Notes: generated by a model not told the origin, from the letters alone. 64,000 bases of DNA from Cercophora sp. LCS_1 (GCA_036250225.1 JAPZLL010000026.1:1-64000); one strand, 5' to 3'; positions 20,288 through 32,522 are shown, counted from the first letter of the stretch. Program-made: numbers and translations.

Positions 20288-22306
20288 ATGCTTTCGGCTC
20301 GGTGTCTGGGTTACATCCCCCGCCGAATGCGCGGCGCTCACAGGAGTGTCGCGCCGACATGGGTTTTCCAGCGCCGACGAAGTGCCACCGTGTCTGGCAA
20401 TGACGACTTCAGATACACGCCACTACGGTCGGCCAAGCAGGACGGCCACTCAAAGCTCGAGACCTTTCGACTTGTCGAGCTTCTCCCAGGTGCAGCATCA
20501 GACCCGATCCAATGTCGACTCAGTGAGGTGGCGATCGGGACGCAGCAGGCGTATGAAGCCATCTCGTACTGCTGGGGACCGCCCGAGGACAAAACAAACA
20601 TCAGATGCAACGAAAAGCAGCTCAAGATACCGTCCAGCCTTGCCAGGGCTCTCCGAGGACTAAGATGGAGCGACCGCGCTCGACATCTCTGGGCAGATGC
20701 CATCTGCATCGACCAGTCGGATCCCCTGGACAAAGCGATGCAGGTGCCACACATGAGATCAATCTACTCGCGCTCCCAGCGGACCCTCGTATGGCTCGGC
20801 GTCATCGACGACGCGGGCACATCTCGCATCTCACGGGTATCCAGGGCCTGCATCCATATCTGCATCCCCATTCTCGGGCTAGCAGACCGAACACCACCAC
20901 CGATAGTCGACGTATTTCACACCAAGACGCAACAATTCCAAACGAGAACTGCCTTTTCCTCACACTTGTATATCTCCTTGGCATATATGCTTCGTCGCCA
21001 TTGGTTTCGCCGAGCCTGGGTGGTCCAAGAAGTGGCCGTGTCCTCCCGTGTCACAATCCTCTTTGACCATGCCGAGTACGACTGGGAGGAAATCGCCAGA
21101 GCACTGAAGTTCCTCTCAAGCGTCAAATTTCCACTTGCCTTTCTTCCTTCACCGCAACACATCGCAGCGATCGATCACGAGCGAGGCCTCTACAAACACC
21201 GGAAAAGCAGTCTCCCCGGCGTTCTCATACGACACCAGCGATGTCTTGCGACGGACCAACGAGACAAAATCTTCGCTTTTGCCGGACTCATCAGCCCCGA
21301 GTCAGCTGTCCAGGACGTACGGGTTTCATATACAGACGCGCATCCGCCGTCCGCCGTTTACCAGGAGCTAGCCGTGAGGATCGTTACGCGAGACGAGAAC
21401 CTGGATATTCTGAGTGGTCCACCCACCGTGACGGCATCACGCGTGGGTGAAAGCTTGCCTTCGTGGGTTCCAAACTGGAGTGTCGAGCCTGATCTCGATC
21501 AAGCTTATACATGGAGCGCTGGTCCAATCTCTCTCGCTGGGAGCGAAGCGCGGGACGGACTTGGTGCGGAGGCCCGAAGATTCTCAGCCAGTAACGGGAG
21601 TCGTTACACGCCGGAAATCTCAGGAGATACCCTGATCGTCGAGGGGAAGATCATGGGGACAATCACATACGCTGGACCTAGTTTTCCAGGCGTCAAGCTG
21701 CCGAATGAAGTCGACCGCTTCCGCGACATACGCAAGGGCTGGATGGAGACGCTGCAATCCGTCCTGCGTGCACGTGATGTGCTCGCCCTATGGAAGGGAT
21801 CAGTCACGCCAAGGGGAGATGGCGTCTACCCATTCACCGGAGAACCAATGGACGCTGTGTTCTGGGAAACAGTGTGTGCGGGAGAGCGCCAGGGCTGTTC
21901 CGATTTACAGCGCGCAACAAGATCCTGGGAGCGGCTCATGCGTAAGAGAAACATCGGGCTCAAGGGAATCTTGCATTCCTTCAATTTCTTGGGGGTGTTT
22001 TACGCCACGTTGGTATTCTTTTTTATTTTGCTTCGGCGTGAACCGCTTGTTGAGCATCGACTGCAGGGGCGTTACGTCATGAATCGCAAGATGGTGCGGT
22101 TGGACATGGGTCATCTCGGGCTGTCGCATTTTGCGGCGGAGGAGGGAGATGTTATCTTTTTGGTTCAGGGATCCAGTGTGCCACTGGTCTTGCGGAAAAG
22201 GGTGCATGGTGAGACATGGAGGTTTGTTGGGGACGCATACGTCCATGGTGTGATGGGTGGGGAGGCGTGGAATGAGAAAGACCTCCAACGGATTCAAATT
22301 ACTTGA
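20288..22306 (+). CDS. HET-domain (heterokaryon incompatibility) protein, 672 aa
   Basis: The HET domain is plain: the block AYEAISYCWG at residues 88-97, the second signature HLWADAICIDQSDPLDKAMQV at about 133-153, followed by MRSIYSRSQRTLVWLG, and HWFRRAWVVQEVA at about 236-248. A hydrophobic stretch GVFYATLVFFFILL lies at about residue 570, and the final ~80 residues resemble the C-terminal barrel-like tail found in many HET proteins (GDVIFLVQGSSVPLVLRK). HET proteins set off cell death on fusion with incompatible strains. The gene is one exon with no disruption. The start could be a later ATG within the first 40 residues. Confidence 0.9.
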   Translation: MLSARCLGYIPRRMRGAHRSVAPTWVFQRRRSATVSGNDDFRYTPLRSAKQDGHSKLETFRLVELLPGAASDPIQCRLSEVAIGTQQAYEAISYCWGPPEDKTNIRCNEKQLKIPSSLARALRGLRWSDRARHLWADAICIDQSDPLDKAMQVPHMRSIYSRSQRTLVWLGVIDDAGTSRISRVSRACIHICIPILGLADRTPPPIVDVFHTKTQQFQTRTAFSSHLYISLAYMLRRHWFRRAWVVQEVAVSSRVTILFDHAEYDWEEIARALKFLSSVKFPLAFLPSPQHIAAIDHERGLYKHRKSSLPGVLIRHQRCLATDQRDKIFAFAGLISPESAVQDVRVSYTDAHPPSAVYQELAVRIVTRDENLDILSGPPTVTASRVGESLPSWVPNWSVEPDLDQAYTWSAGPISLAGSEARDGLGAEARRFSASNGSRYTPEISGDTLIVEGKIMGTITYAGPSFPGVKLPNEVDRFRDIRKGWMETLQSVLRARDVLALWKGSVTPRGDGVYPFTGEPMDAVFWETVCAGERQGCSDLQRATRSWERLMRKRNIGLKGILHSFNFLGVFYATLVFFFILLRREPLVEHRLQGRYVMNRKMVRLDMGHLGLSHFAAEEGDVIFLVQGSSVPLVLRKRVHGETWRFVGDAYVHGVMGGEAWNEKDLQRIQIT

Positions 22307-23224
22307 TTGGTGGTGGAGTGGAAGTCGAAGGGCCGTGCGAAGTTCACATATTCGGGTTGTTGTCTATCTTGGTCTGCTGTGTGTGTAGCCGCGCACCTAC
22401 CCAGTATCCCCGTTGTTGTACACTTCAATAGGTTCCCAGAAACTAATGGTGACCCGAGCTATCATATTCCGAATAAGGCTGCCTCGGAGTCGGTGTCTGG
22501 ATCAAGGCATAAGATAAACGATGGCTGCCAATCACAGACATACCCCGTACTGAGTATGGGTAAAGCTGAGTCATGAACGTGCTTTTGGAGGTGCAGCCCC
22601 TGATCCTGGATATGCGAGAACCAATTCGGACTGTTTTGGGCCGAACGACGACGTCGTGCGGCCATTCTTTAGTTTTTTTAAGACTAAATCAAGCTGGAAA
22701 TGTCTGACCACTCCCGCTTAGGTCGCTTGAGCTGGGAAGGGGCTCAGACGTCGTTACTCAGCAACTTGCATGAGCCTTACCAGCCGCCTTAATACGTCCC
22801 CGTCTGATACCGAGCTGGAAGCTTGGCACTGCACGTCAACTGCAACCGGCAGCCTTCCTACACGCGGTTTCTGCAAGGATCAAATCCTTTGATGAGCTTC
22901 TTTCCCAAACGGGACCTTGGATAGTAAACGCCATCGAGCGATCTCACAGGCAGGTTTCACTTCGGCGCGGATTTATCACTCAACAGACTCTTCTTCCGGC
23001 GGAACACAGCTGTGATGAATAATCCCAAGCACCCTTGATGGGCAGGCAGCAAGTTATGATCAGTGATGTGATGTCAGTGGCTTTGAACCATGGCCAAGAG
23101 AGGAAAAGCTTTGGCGGTTGCAGTCAACGCTGCCATGTATCATAAGACGTGAATCTGCTTTTAGGCAGCAGGCATTCCCAGCTTCAACCCCCTCTCTTGT
23201 TCTCTCATACCCCAGGCCGTAAAC
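22307..23224. other. Intergenic; no gene seen
   Basis: No coding exon could be supported on either strand. It contains the 5' flank of the DUF3176 gene. Confidence 0.4.
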
Positions 23225-25566
23225 ATGGCCACTCAATCTAAAGCAAGACCTGTCAGCTACCCGCCTGCAGCGCCGCTGTCTCACCTCCGGACACCGAATC
23301 CCCTAGACCCGGAAGCCCCTAGTCCCATTGGTCCCACTGGAGAATCGGTACCCATCGAGCAGTCCGCCTTGGATCAACAAGTAACTGCCGTGGACCGCAC
23401 CGACTCGACTAGATCTTATCACACTGGAAATTCGAACAAGACGCTCACCCGGTCAGCAAAGAAACCTGTTTGGCGACAATGGCTTCTCGAAATTGCATCG
23501 TGTGCTGTGTCACTCTGTGCTTTTACGAGTAGGACGACGTGAATATGCCTGCAGTCCTCAGCTAACACCAACAGTCATCATCGCTGTGCTTCGCGTCTAC
23601 GATGGACGCTCACTTCCGAAACTTCCCATGAGCATCACGCTCAACACCTTTCTTGCCTTCTTCACCACACTTTCCAAAGTAGCCTTCATGTCTCCGATTA
23701 GCGAGGCATTGAGCCAGTGGAAGTGGAACATCCTCGTCTCTGGTCGTCCTCGAGCCCAACAAGGGAGACAAGTCCATGAATTTGACGTTCTTGACAACGC
23801 CAGCAGGGCGACGTGGGGATCCTGGCCTGTGATCTGGAACTTTCGATGGCGGTGAGTTCACTAATCCTTCTACTCGTGACAAGAGAGCTGATTGCACCAA
23901 AGACACGTTGTTTCACTTGCCGCCATCCTGTCCATCCTCAGCATTTTTGTTACGCCGGTGACCCAAGCGCTGGTTTCTTACCACCAGCGCCCTGCTGTGA
24001 GTTCCGAGGTAGCCAGCGTGCCTCTTGCAAGGAACCACATCTCATACGGCGACCGGCGTCGGAGGAGCGAAGACCTGAGCGACCTGATCCTGGCCATTAC
24101 TGCCGGCATGAACAACAGAGTGACTGGTGGTGGGCCAGTAGAACATCTCGATGCCATCTGTGCTTCAACAAACTGTACCTTCGAGCCCTACTCATCCCTG
24201 GGCGTAGGGATGAAGATGAAGGATATCTCGCGCCTTGTGACAGTCGAAACCCTCAACGAAACTGGCTTCGAGACGGACCCATTGTGGGTATTCCCCACAA
24301 ATCATTTGGTATTCGGACTTGGTACTAATCGCAAGGCGCGAATAGCCTCGCCCAGGTCCACCAGATCCGCAGAGACAGCCCCGTTGACTTGACCTCCAAC
24401 CGGGCCCGGGTTGCATCGCTTCCCAACGGGGTTTCATTCATCTCACCATTTTCATACGGCTACTTTCTCATCGCCAACGACGCGAGCCTTGCCTTCAACG
24501 ACAATGAAGTGGACAACGCAACCTCGTTTCTAAACTTCTTCTTGATCTACACCAAGGCCGGCAACGTGTCGTACCCGGGCTTTGATGACAACACCACGGA
24601 GCCTTGGGAGTTTGGCGCCATCGAAATCATGTACTATGCGGCAGTGGTATGATTAGAGACCTGGAGTCCTTGCCGAGTTGTTCTTGCCGCTGACGAATGA
24701 TGTTCCAGAACACATTTTGGACCTCGTCGTTCAAGGGAAATTCAACCACCGAGATCATCGCCGAGTCCAACGTCCCTCTAGATATCGCCGAGAACCTGCC
24801 AGTCCGGAATGCTAACTGTAGCGAGCGATCACCGGGAACATACACCTGCGAGCCTTTGGTATTGTACGAAGACATGGACGAGGGAGCAGCGTACCTCCAG
24901 GACCCTGCCGCCCCCGATGACCCAAACTCGCGATACGTTTTAGGGCGCTGGTTTGCCTTTCAGCTGACCCAAATGGTATCCCAGCTGATGAAGTCCAAGT
25001 TCTACTGGAACGGACTGGAAAAGGCCAGCTTCATCGTCACTACGTCCAACTTTCTAGCTATCATCCAGGCGCTAGGGTGGCGGCATCGAGACGCTGACCA
25101 CATCATACCAACCAAGGGATACGACACAGAAATCCAGATGGAAGAGTTGGAGTCCTTTTTCCGTGGACTGGCCATTTCGTTGTCCAATATGTTTGTTCTC
25201 TCCGATTCCCTACATTGGTGGCTGGTTTGCTGACTTGTACCCTTTAGGCTCCGATCCAGCAAGCACCACACCGAAACACACTACGGCCAGACATGGGTGT
25301 CTGAAACTTTTGTCCACATCACTTGGGGTTGGATTGTCTTTCTCGCTGTTGAGATGATCCTGTCGTTTCTCTTCCTCGCCGCGACCATCTACCGAACGGC
25401 CAAGCTCAAGGCACCTGTTCTCAAGAGCTCGGAGCTAGCCACGCTACTTGTGTCAAGTGACGAGGTTAGACAGAAGGTGGGGACAATTGAAAGGTTAGAG
25501 GATGCCGAGGCCAACGCCAGGAAAGTTGCGGTAAAGCTGGAGGGGAACAAGATGGTGCTGGCGTAG
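23225..25566 (+). CDS. DUF3176-family membrane protein (six exons)
   Basis: Exons: 23225-23528, 23575-23851, 23903 to 24287 or 24308, 24356-24646, 24709-25190 and 25248-25566. Branch sites such as GCTAAC and GCTGAC support most junctions. The N-terminus is Pro-rich. Transmembrane helices lie after RQWLLEIASC, within MSITLNTFLAFFTTLSKVAF, and after HVVSLAAILSILSIF. The family signature CASTNCTFEPYSSLG and LPNGVSFIS follow. An ectodomain with N-glycosylation sites ends in a last helix, HITWGWIVFLAVEMILSFLF. This is the full DUF3176 order of three N-terminal helices, an extracellular Cys-bearing region and one C-terminal helix. The cell role is unknown. The family is common near HET genes in fungi. 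The third intron's donor has two equal choices 21 bp apart. A decayed relative lies at 3550-4730. Confidence 0.85.
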
Positions 25567-26276
25567 TTCACTGCTTCCTAGAAATCATCTCCTACTGCTA
25601 GGCCGGTTAAGCCCGGTATTTTGTCATGCTTTCAGCTTCTTCACCCGATTTTCCTTCGTGTCCGATATTACACAGCACCTCGAGACTTGATGATGACGGA
25701 AAAATTACCCCGTCTACTCTACCTCGTTTCAAGCCATTCAAGGTTACGCATTTCTGCATATAGCCATGGCAACCCTTGGAAGTCTATTCCTTGCAGGTTC
25801 GCCTGGATCACGCGCGTGCAACATCACCAGCCCCTCCTCTAAGTGATTGATTCCACCTAAGCTGGAAAGCAAATTCAGCATTGCACTACTCATTTCCCGT
25901 TCTTGGATGATGACGACTCCAATATTCTCCCGTGACTCACTCACCGATACCAGAAGCAATGTACCAAAACGAGCAATACGCAGGAAATCCGCCCTGGAAA
26001 TTTTGGCCAATTAGCACGAGCGAGGAGATTCCATGTCTTATTGCGTCCGTAAGCAGCGGATGATTTCTACGCCAGCTTCTTGGCCACGTTTGAACCCCTC
26101 ATTTCCCTTGGCGTGGATTGACGCAACCGCGAGGTCTATAAGTTGCAAACCCCGCTTCATATCGTAACCTCTGGCTCAAGTAAAGAAAAAGAAAAGAAAA
26201 AAAACAATAACGTACCTAAACGATCCCGTGTGACCCCAGAAGGACCGTCTATATCATCATTTCCCAGAACACCACC
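25567..26276. other. Intergenic; no gene seen
   Basis: The right part holds an A-rich run (26176-26203) just upstream of the hydrolase start. No exon is supported. Confidence 0.4.
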
Positions 26277-27670
26277 ATGGACAAGCTCGAAGCCATCCTC
26301 CGAAAATACGTCGCCTCAGGGACCGACACAACCAACAAAGTTCTCGGTGCCGCCTTCATCGTGTGCAGCAAAGACGGTTCGCCCAACACCATCCCAACTC
26401 TACTCTCCCCTACCGGCTAACCCTTCCCCACTCACTCCAGGCAACCTGATGGAAATCTCGGCAGGGCGCAGCGCTCTGCCTCTATCCTCTCCCCCCTTCA
26501 CTCCCACGACCTGGACCTGGGCGGCTTCCATGTCCAAAATCATTACCCTCACCGGCCTCATGTCCTTGGTCGAAAACAACAGCCTCGCTCTCGACGACGA
26601 CACGCGTCTCCTCGTCCCTGAGCTTGCCGCGCTCCCGATCCTCAAAGGCTTCTCCACCGACGGAACCCCTCTTCTTGAACCAAACTCGCGCACCATCACC
26701 CTCCGCCACCTCATCACCCACGGCGCCGGCATGGGGACCGACGTTGCCGACCTGAATCTCCTTCGGTGGTCCGAGTCCGTCGGCCGTACTGCGCGGTGCA
26801 CAGATTATACCCTGGAAGGGTGGAGCGTGCCGCTGAGTTTCCCGCCGGGGCAAGGGTGGTACTATGGCGGGGCGACCGAGTTTGCGGGCGTGGCGGTTGA
26901 GCGGGCCACCGGCGAGCCCCTCGACAAGGTCATGGACCGGGTGCTCTTCGCTCCGCTGGGGATGGGCGCCACTAGCTTCGATCGGGATGCTCTGCGGGAC
27001 CGTAGCGGGGAGGGCGGCGCGCCCTGCATGTCGAGGGATCCCAGAACCAAGAGCCTCAGCGAGGTGGACACGCCGGTCCCCGCGAAGCCCGAGTTGCTGA
27101 GCCTCGGCAGCGGCCTGTATATGACGGCCGCGGACCACGCGCGGGTGCTGCAGAGTCTGTTGAAGTCCCTCTCCGGGGAGGCCGGGCTTCTGAACAAGGA
27201 AACGGCCGAGGAGATGTTCCGTCCGCAGCTGACCGAGCAGCAAAGAGCGGTGCTGCAGGCCGTGACGGATGCATATCATGATTCCATGGTGCCAGAGTTC
27301 AGTCATGGGAGGAAACTGGATCACGGCATCGGGGGGATCATCACCCTCGAGCACGAGCCGGGAAAGAGGAGGAAGGGAAGTATGGGGTGGCAGGGCATGG
27401 CGAATGGGCGGTGGGTAAGTTGCTTGCTCACCTTTGCTTTTCTACGGCCTGGATTTTTCCTTGGGCTTCGTGTTCTTCGTGTTCCTCTCTATTCGTTCTT
27501 CTCATCGTTAGTGCTAACCAGAATGCCAGTGGATTGACCCCGAGTCCGGTATCGGTGCGACGCTCTTCGTTAACGTCCTGCCGGTGGCTGATGAGGTGGT
27601 TTCTAAGCTGTTCGATGAGCTGGAAAGGGCGGTATATTCAGAACCCTCGGGACTAAAGGGTGGGCAGTAA
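26277..27670 (+). CDS. Beta-lactamase-fold serine hydrolase (class C/EstB type), 404 aa
   Basis: Exons 26277-26376, 26441-27414 and 27530-27670 give one frame. The first intron has a GCTAAC branch and CCAG acceptor, the second a GTAAGT donor and GCTAAC branch. The start ATG sits in CACCATGG. The catalytic S-x-x-K motif is S63-M-S-K66 in WAASMSKII. The second motif region is WYYGGATEFAGVAVE (Tyr174-Tyr175), where many class C enzymes have Y-x-N. LDHGIGGI probably takes the place of the third motif. The C-terminus WWIDPESGIGATLFVNVLP is typical. The family covers esterases, transesterases and lactonases, including partners in fungal secondary metabolism. The substrate is not predictable here. 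There is no signal peptide, so it is probably cytosolic. Confidence 0.88.
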
Positions 27671-27839
27671 GATCAGCTAAAACTACGTACGGAATCACCT
27701 CCGTGACGTAACTAGTGCAACATGACTAGCTTGTCTTGGTTCCCTAGAAAACACTGAAAAGAAGAACGACGGCTAGACGAGGCCCCGGCCGCACTTCCCC
27801 CCCAAAATATACCGTACTCCACGTGCCAGTAGGTAATTA

Positions 27840-30617
27840 CTACCCATCCAGCGGCAGCGTGCTCATGCTTGATAGCACCCGCGACGTCACTACCGGCCTC
27901 ACAACAATACCACCCGCGGGCAGGGAGCACCCTACCCCTGCCGTCGTGGCGTTCCACTTGCAGGTGAGGCCGAGATACCCCGACCAGGTTCCGTTAAAGA
28001 GTACCCTAAGGTAAGCCATGTAAGCAAGCAAAAAAGGCAGCTATAGGTTTGAACTCGGAAAGGAACTTACGGCCTCTCTGGGTTCTTATCGTTGCAAAAC
28101 CAGCTGTGGTCCAGCTCGAGGTACCCGCTCTCGGCGTCGAACCGGAAGCCCCAGTTGACAACATTCCGGAACGGCCGCCTTTTCCTCTCATAGTAGTATT
28201 TTGGATCTGGCGCCACCGCCGGCTCGAGCGCGAACCTGAAGGCCGGCTGCCAACCGGAGAAGTAGGGGGTGAGCCAGCTCGCCGTGGCGCCAACGGCGGG
28301 GATAACGCCTCGCTTTGCGAGGGCCGAGTTGTTCAGCTCGACGGAAAAGGTGGAACGGGGCTCGATCCCAGAGTTCGAATAGGAAGGAGAAGGCCAACTG
28401 GTCCAAAAGACGTCCCCGGTTCCCTGAGACGGGCGCAGCCGCCACTCGACCGGGCGCGCGGCAGAGTCGGCCGTGCATCCCCACGCGGCGGGGTTCGGGT
28501 CCGGATCAGGGTCGGTGAGCGCGTTGGATGGCAAGCGCTCGGTCCGGGTTGTGGTGCCGCTGACGGTGCGGTTGAAGGGCACGACCTGGCCGTTGCGGAG
28601 GTTGAAGTTGGCCATCTCGCACCACCGGGTCTGGTAGAAGTCGCGGCACTGCGGCCAGCTGCCCGGGGCGGTCGATTTGGTCTCCCCGCAGGTGGGGACC
28701 TTGTAGGTTAGTGTGCCTTGGTAAAGGAGGCTGTATTTGTCACCTAGTTAGATGTACACCTATATATCATCTAGCGCGCCATGAAAACAGGAAGAAAAGG
28801 GGCTTCCTACGGTTGCGAGGGGTCGGTATCACTACAGAACCAGGTCTGGTTGACGCGCAGCTCGGCGCTGGTCTGGTTGAACTTGAGATACGTCTCGATA
28901 TAGCGCTGGGCGATGCCCGTGTCAGGAAAGCAGCGACGCCAGGTCTGCGCCGAAACAGTAGCGTTGTCGTACGTCGAGATGGTGCACCTTTGCGTGTAGT
29001 TGTTAGCCTCGTTCCGGATCTCAAGCTGCAGGATGCGTGCGGCCTGTTGCCAGTTCAACGGTAGCGGCCGGTTGCCTGATGCCCGGCCGTAGCGCGTCTC
29101 CTCGAACCGGAAATGCATAAACCAGCTAGGGTAAGTGCCGGAGCGTGCCGTGCAGCCGGGCTGCATGGCACCAGGTGGCGGCGGGATCGTGCTTGGGGTG
29201 AAGCCATTGACCGGGGCTATGAGTTGCCCCTTGACCACCTGCCGGTTGGCGCGGCAGACGCGGCCGCCGTCATCAGCACAGAAAAGGGGCATCTTGAGGC
29301 GGCTGATCTCCCTCGCCTGGAATTTTCTTCTACAAAGCCATGAGGTTAGCTTAAGATATGTGAGATGACCAAGAGCATGAGACGACATACGAGTAATCAC
29401 CCTTGGTGTTCCCACAGGTCCAGTTCTGCGCGATACTCAGCTCGCGGTTGCTGTAACCAAATATCACGCGAAACGCCGTGCCGCTCGCGTCGTACGCTGA
29501 GCCCGGCGGCGCGCTGCACACCATCTGCAACTCGTCGCTGTACCGCCCGACCTCAAGATTCCTCCCTCCCCAGCGGCAGAAATGTGATATGCCAGTTGCA
29601 CGGCTCGCGAGGGTGAAATTGAGCGTCGTTTGGTTGATGAGAGCGCGAGACGGGCTCGGAACATAGATGGTATCGCCCTCAATGGTCCAGTCAGGGTACG
29701 TCAGGGACACGTCGGTGCAGTCGCGGGCTGGAGGCGGATCGACTCTCTCTTCGGGGGTAGGCGTCAGAGGCCTGGGCTCCAAGATTTCGGTCACATTGAG
29801 AGACGCTGACTGCGTGAAGTTGGCTGCATACGAAGGCAGTGTCGTAATGTTGCATACGTACGGCACGTCGGTTGCATTTCGCTTCGGGCAACTGCCGTTG
29901 AAGCTGGTTCCGGCATAGGCCTTGTATACGTGACTGCCGTGCTCAAGGAAAATACCCCTAGGTCAGCACCTTGGACAGCGTACCTAGTTGACTGACTTGG
30001 CTGTCGGGGACTCACGGATACGACGATACATTGACGGCCGGTGGGCAGTGCCAGTACTGCGTCACCGAAAGGGGATCGTAGGTCAGCCAGTCCACCTCGA
30101 AAAGGCGAAGCCACATGCTGAGAGAGACCTGGCCCTGGAAACGATCGTCATGTTGTTCCGACTCGGGGACGCAGTTGATGCGCCATCGGTCATACGGCAC
30201 GCTGAGGACGTCGATGGTCCCAGCGCATTGCATCGAGTAATTGTTAGCACCGTCTCGGAGCGTGACGGTCAGTTGATACCTGAGCGGGTACTCTCCGTTG
30301 GGGTTGAGATAGACCTTGCGCAGCCGCCATTGGTGGTATTCATAGACGGGTGCGTGGAAGCCTGCGTCGGTGCACGGGTTAGGAAGGCCGAGAGTCGTGT
30401 CGGATTCCGGGCCCTTCAACAGATTAGGGCGAGGATACGGAGCCACATCCCACAGGTCCACTTCTTCCTGTTCGTTTAGGGGGGGTAGGCCACCCCAGAC
30501 GCCAGTATCCCAGACATCCTTGGGCTGGACTGCCTCCTCTCGATGAACCAACTTGTTGCACGAAACTCGCAGCCAAAGCAAAAACGAGACGAACAAAACA
30601 ATGACGCGGGACTGCAT
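27840..30617 (-). CDS. Four-module, Cys-rich secreted protein, copy B (837 aa)
   Basis: Five exons: 30617-30016, 29957-29391, 29329-28811, 28730-28071 and 28005-27840. Introns are 58, 61, 80 and 65 bp, and all four are phase 2. The N-terminus is a clear signal peptide (QSRVIVLFVSFLLWLRVSC). Each of the four modules closes with an aromatic-x-C motif (QYWHCPP, QNWTCGNT, QTWFCSDT, HSWFCNDK) and each intron falls 7-10 residues after it. The last exon encodes a short Cys-containing tail, FNGTWSGYLGLTC. There are many N-glycosylation sites and no membrane anchor, so secretion is likely. The paralogue at 7455-10021 has the same module order. No catalytic motif is recognised. It may be an adhesin-like or carbohydrate-binding protein, which is speculation. 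Confidence 0.85.
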
Positions 30618-31556
30618 AGTTGCAAAATTGTTTAGCGGGTTGGGACAGCGCTGGAGCCAGGCTTGACTGAGATGGTTGCGTGGTTCCTACCTTTGCTACT
30701 TATTTGCCCTGCGTTGTGTTGTTGCTCGTAACGGTGAAGCCGAACATTGCGGCAGAACATACCTCAGAGCATGTGCCGTAGTATGGTAATCTGTAACCAC
30801 ATCCTTCGGCGGGGTAACATGGGTGCAATGTAAATGAACAGCTTAGTAGGCGATTGACAATTTAAGGCACGTCAATCAAGGGCATCTGCTCCAGTTCGCA
30901 TCTCTACTCTGGACATGGTCGGATGTCCAGCTCACGGGCCTCCCACGGTAAGGTATTCCTGTGCACTCAAACACTAGATTGCCATACCTTGGCCGTGGAG
31001 ATGGTGACGTTACGTCGAAATTGGGCGGAGAGTAGAGACAACTCCGAAGGGCTGCAGGTCAGCCCTACTCAATCGGCCATTTAGCCATCTTGCCAAGTAT
31101 ATTTGGATTCCTCCTTACAGGACCTTGGGCCCTTCCAGAAAAACAACAAGTTAATTACGCGTCTGTTCTGTTTTGCTTCTGGAAGGAAAAGACAGATTGA
31201 CCCAATTAAGGCATTAATAGATTGGCCGATGTCACGTAATGGTCGGTGGTTGCAATTGATCGGTATCCCTTGTTCGCTACCGAAATAAGCCCGCATCGTG
31301 ATCCCACTAACATGTTATTCTTGCGAGTGCATTAGCTTGACGAAAAAGATCTTGTCTTGCCCCAACATGGTGAACTCAGACGAGGTTCTTACACCCGTTT
31401 CACTGTGACCAACTCTGCGAGCGCATTGTACTTGAGAGAAGAAGAGCATCAACGGGTCTGACGGCAGACCATTCGTTGAGAACCTTGGCCATAACTCCTG
31501 GTTCGTTGGGAAACAGCATTCCCCAACTACCTCCATGGCTCGTCTCTGCACCGACA
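30618..31556. other. Intergenic; no gene seen
   Basis: The left part is the upstream region of the copy B gene. Short frames at 31081-31560 have no recognisable content. Confidence 0.4.
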
Positions 31557-32522
31557 TCAACGCCTAAACTCGCCCTTGTATTTTTCTATCCACTGAGGCA
31601 GCGTCATGGGCTGCTCCCCCGTGTACCTCTCCACGGCCGCCGCGGCCGCTTCCCACGCGTCGCCCCGTGGCATCCAGTCAAGCTCAGTCTTCCCCATGTC
31701 CTTGAGTTTGGTGAGCGAATCCGCCACGTACCGCGCAATGTGCGGCGGCATGCCCCTCGCCACTTCCGCCTCGACCTCCTCGTCGGCAGTGTTCCGCTTC
31801 ACCTTGAGTTCCCCGTACTCGGGGAACGCCGCCCGCGCGATGGCCACGGCGCCGTCCCGCATCGACACCTTTTGCGGGCCCACCATCCACACGGCCTCCT
31901 CGTCGCCGTCCTTGACGGACCCTGCCCCCAAGATGGCCGCGCACACCTTGCCCATGTCGTCCTGCGTGATCCAGTCCACCGGCAGATCGGGCATGATCAT
32001 GCCGATCTCGCCGCTTGACAGCTCGCTCCGCCATGCCAAGGCGTTGGTCGCGAAGAAGGCTGCGCGCACCGCCGCGAAGCCCTTGGGACCAAACACGGCG
32101 CGTAGATTCAGCTCGACTTGGGCGTGCGCCCATGCGATGGGGTCTGTCTGCGCCGAGGTGGCCACGAGGTCGGTGCCGGATGTGAGCGTGGACGTGGAGA
32201 GGAAGACGACGAACTGGATTCTGCTGGCGTGCAGCGCGTCGATGACCCCGCGCATGTGGTCGGGTGAGCCGTACAGGAGATAGAGGAAGGCCCGGGTCGC
32301 GCCGGTCGTGGCGACGGCGGCGGCGACGCTGGCGGGGTCGGACAAGTCGGCGCGCACGCGCTGGAAGAGGCGGGCGGCTTCGGCATCGGGGGTGAGGCCC
32401 GGGATGGGCTTGGAGGGGTCTCGCATAGCGAGGACGACCTTGCTCGCTCCATAGGAGTGGGCGCCCTGGGCGACAGCCGAGCCGACATGGCCGGTGGGAC
32501 CAAAGACGATGACGGTGACCAT
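31557..32522 (-). CDS. NmrA-like NAD(P)-binding protein (321 aa)
   Basis: The best start is the ATG at 32522 (context CACCATGGTC), giving MVTVIVFGPTGHVGSAVAQG with the dinucleotide motif G-x2-G-x2-G at residues 8-14. The open frame extends 39 codons upstream but without Rossmann-fold character. FLYLLYGSPDHMRGVIDALHASRI and FVVFLSTSTLTSG follow the usual NmrA/atypical SDR pattern. There is no catalytic Y-x3-K. Such proteins act as redox sensors or as reductases acting on small molecules. The C-terminus is helical with GEQPMTLPQWIEKYKGEF. It is a single exon with no membrane segment. It is not obviously clustered with biosynthetic genes. Confidence 0.88.
   Translation of the reverse strand: MVTVIVFGPTGHVGSAVAQGAHSYGASKVVLAMRDPSKPIPGLTPDAEAARLFQRVRADLSDPASVAAAVATTGATRAFLYLLYGSPDHMRGVIDALHASRIQFVVFLSTSTLTSGTDLVATSAQTDPIAWAHAQVELNLRAVFGPKGFAAVRAAFFATNALAWRSELSSGEIGMIMPDLPVDWITQDDMGKVCAAILGAGSVKDGDEEAVWMVGPQKVSMRDGAVAIARAAFPEYGELKVKRNTADEEVEAEVARGMPPHIARYVADSLTKLKDMGKTELDWMPRGDAWEAAAAAVERYTGEQPMTLPQWIEKYKGEFRR

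Noticed and set aside
26482..27354. A 290-aa open frame opposite the beta-lactamase-like gene
   Set aside because: It is a shadow of the hydrolase exon, which has conserved catalytic motifs and splice sites.
28049..28711. A 220-aa plus-strand frame opposite the four-module gene
   Set aside because: Composition is typical of an antisense shadow, and the minus strand has well-placed exons here.
26277..32522. A possible secondary-metabolite cluster (hydrolase plus NmrA-like)
   Set aside because: No core synthase, P450 or pathway regulator lies nearby, and the genes are separated by an unrelated secreted-protein gene.
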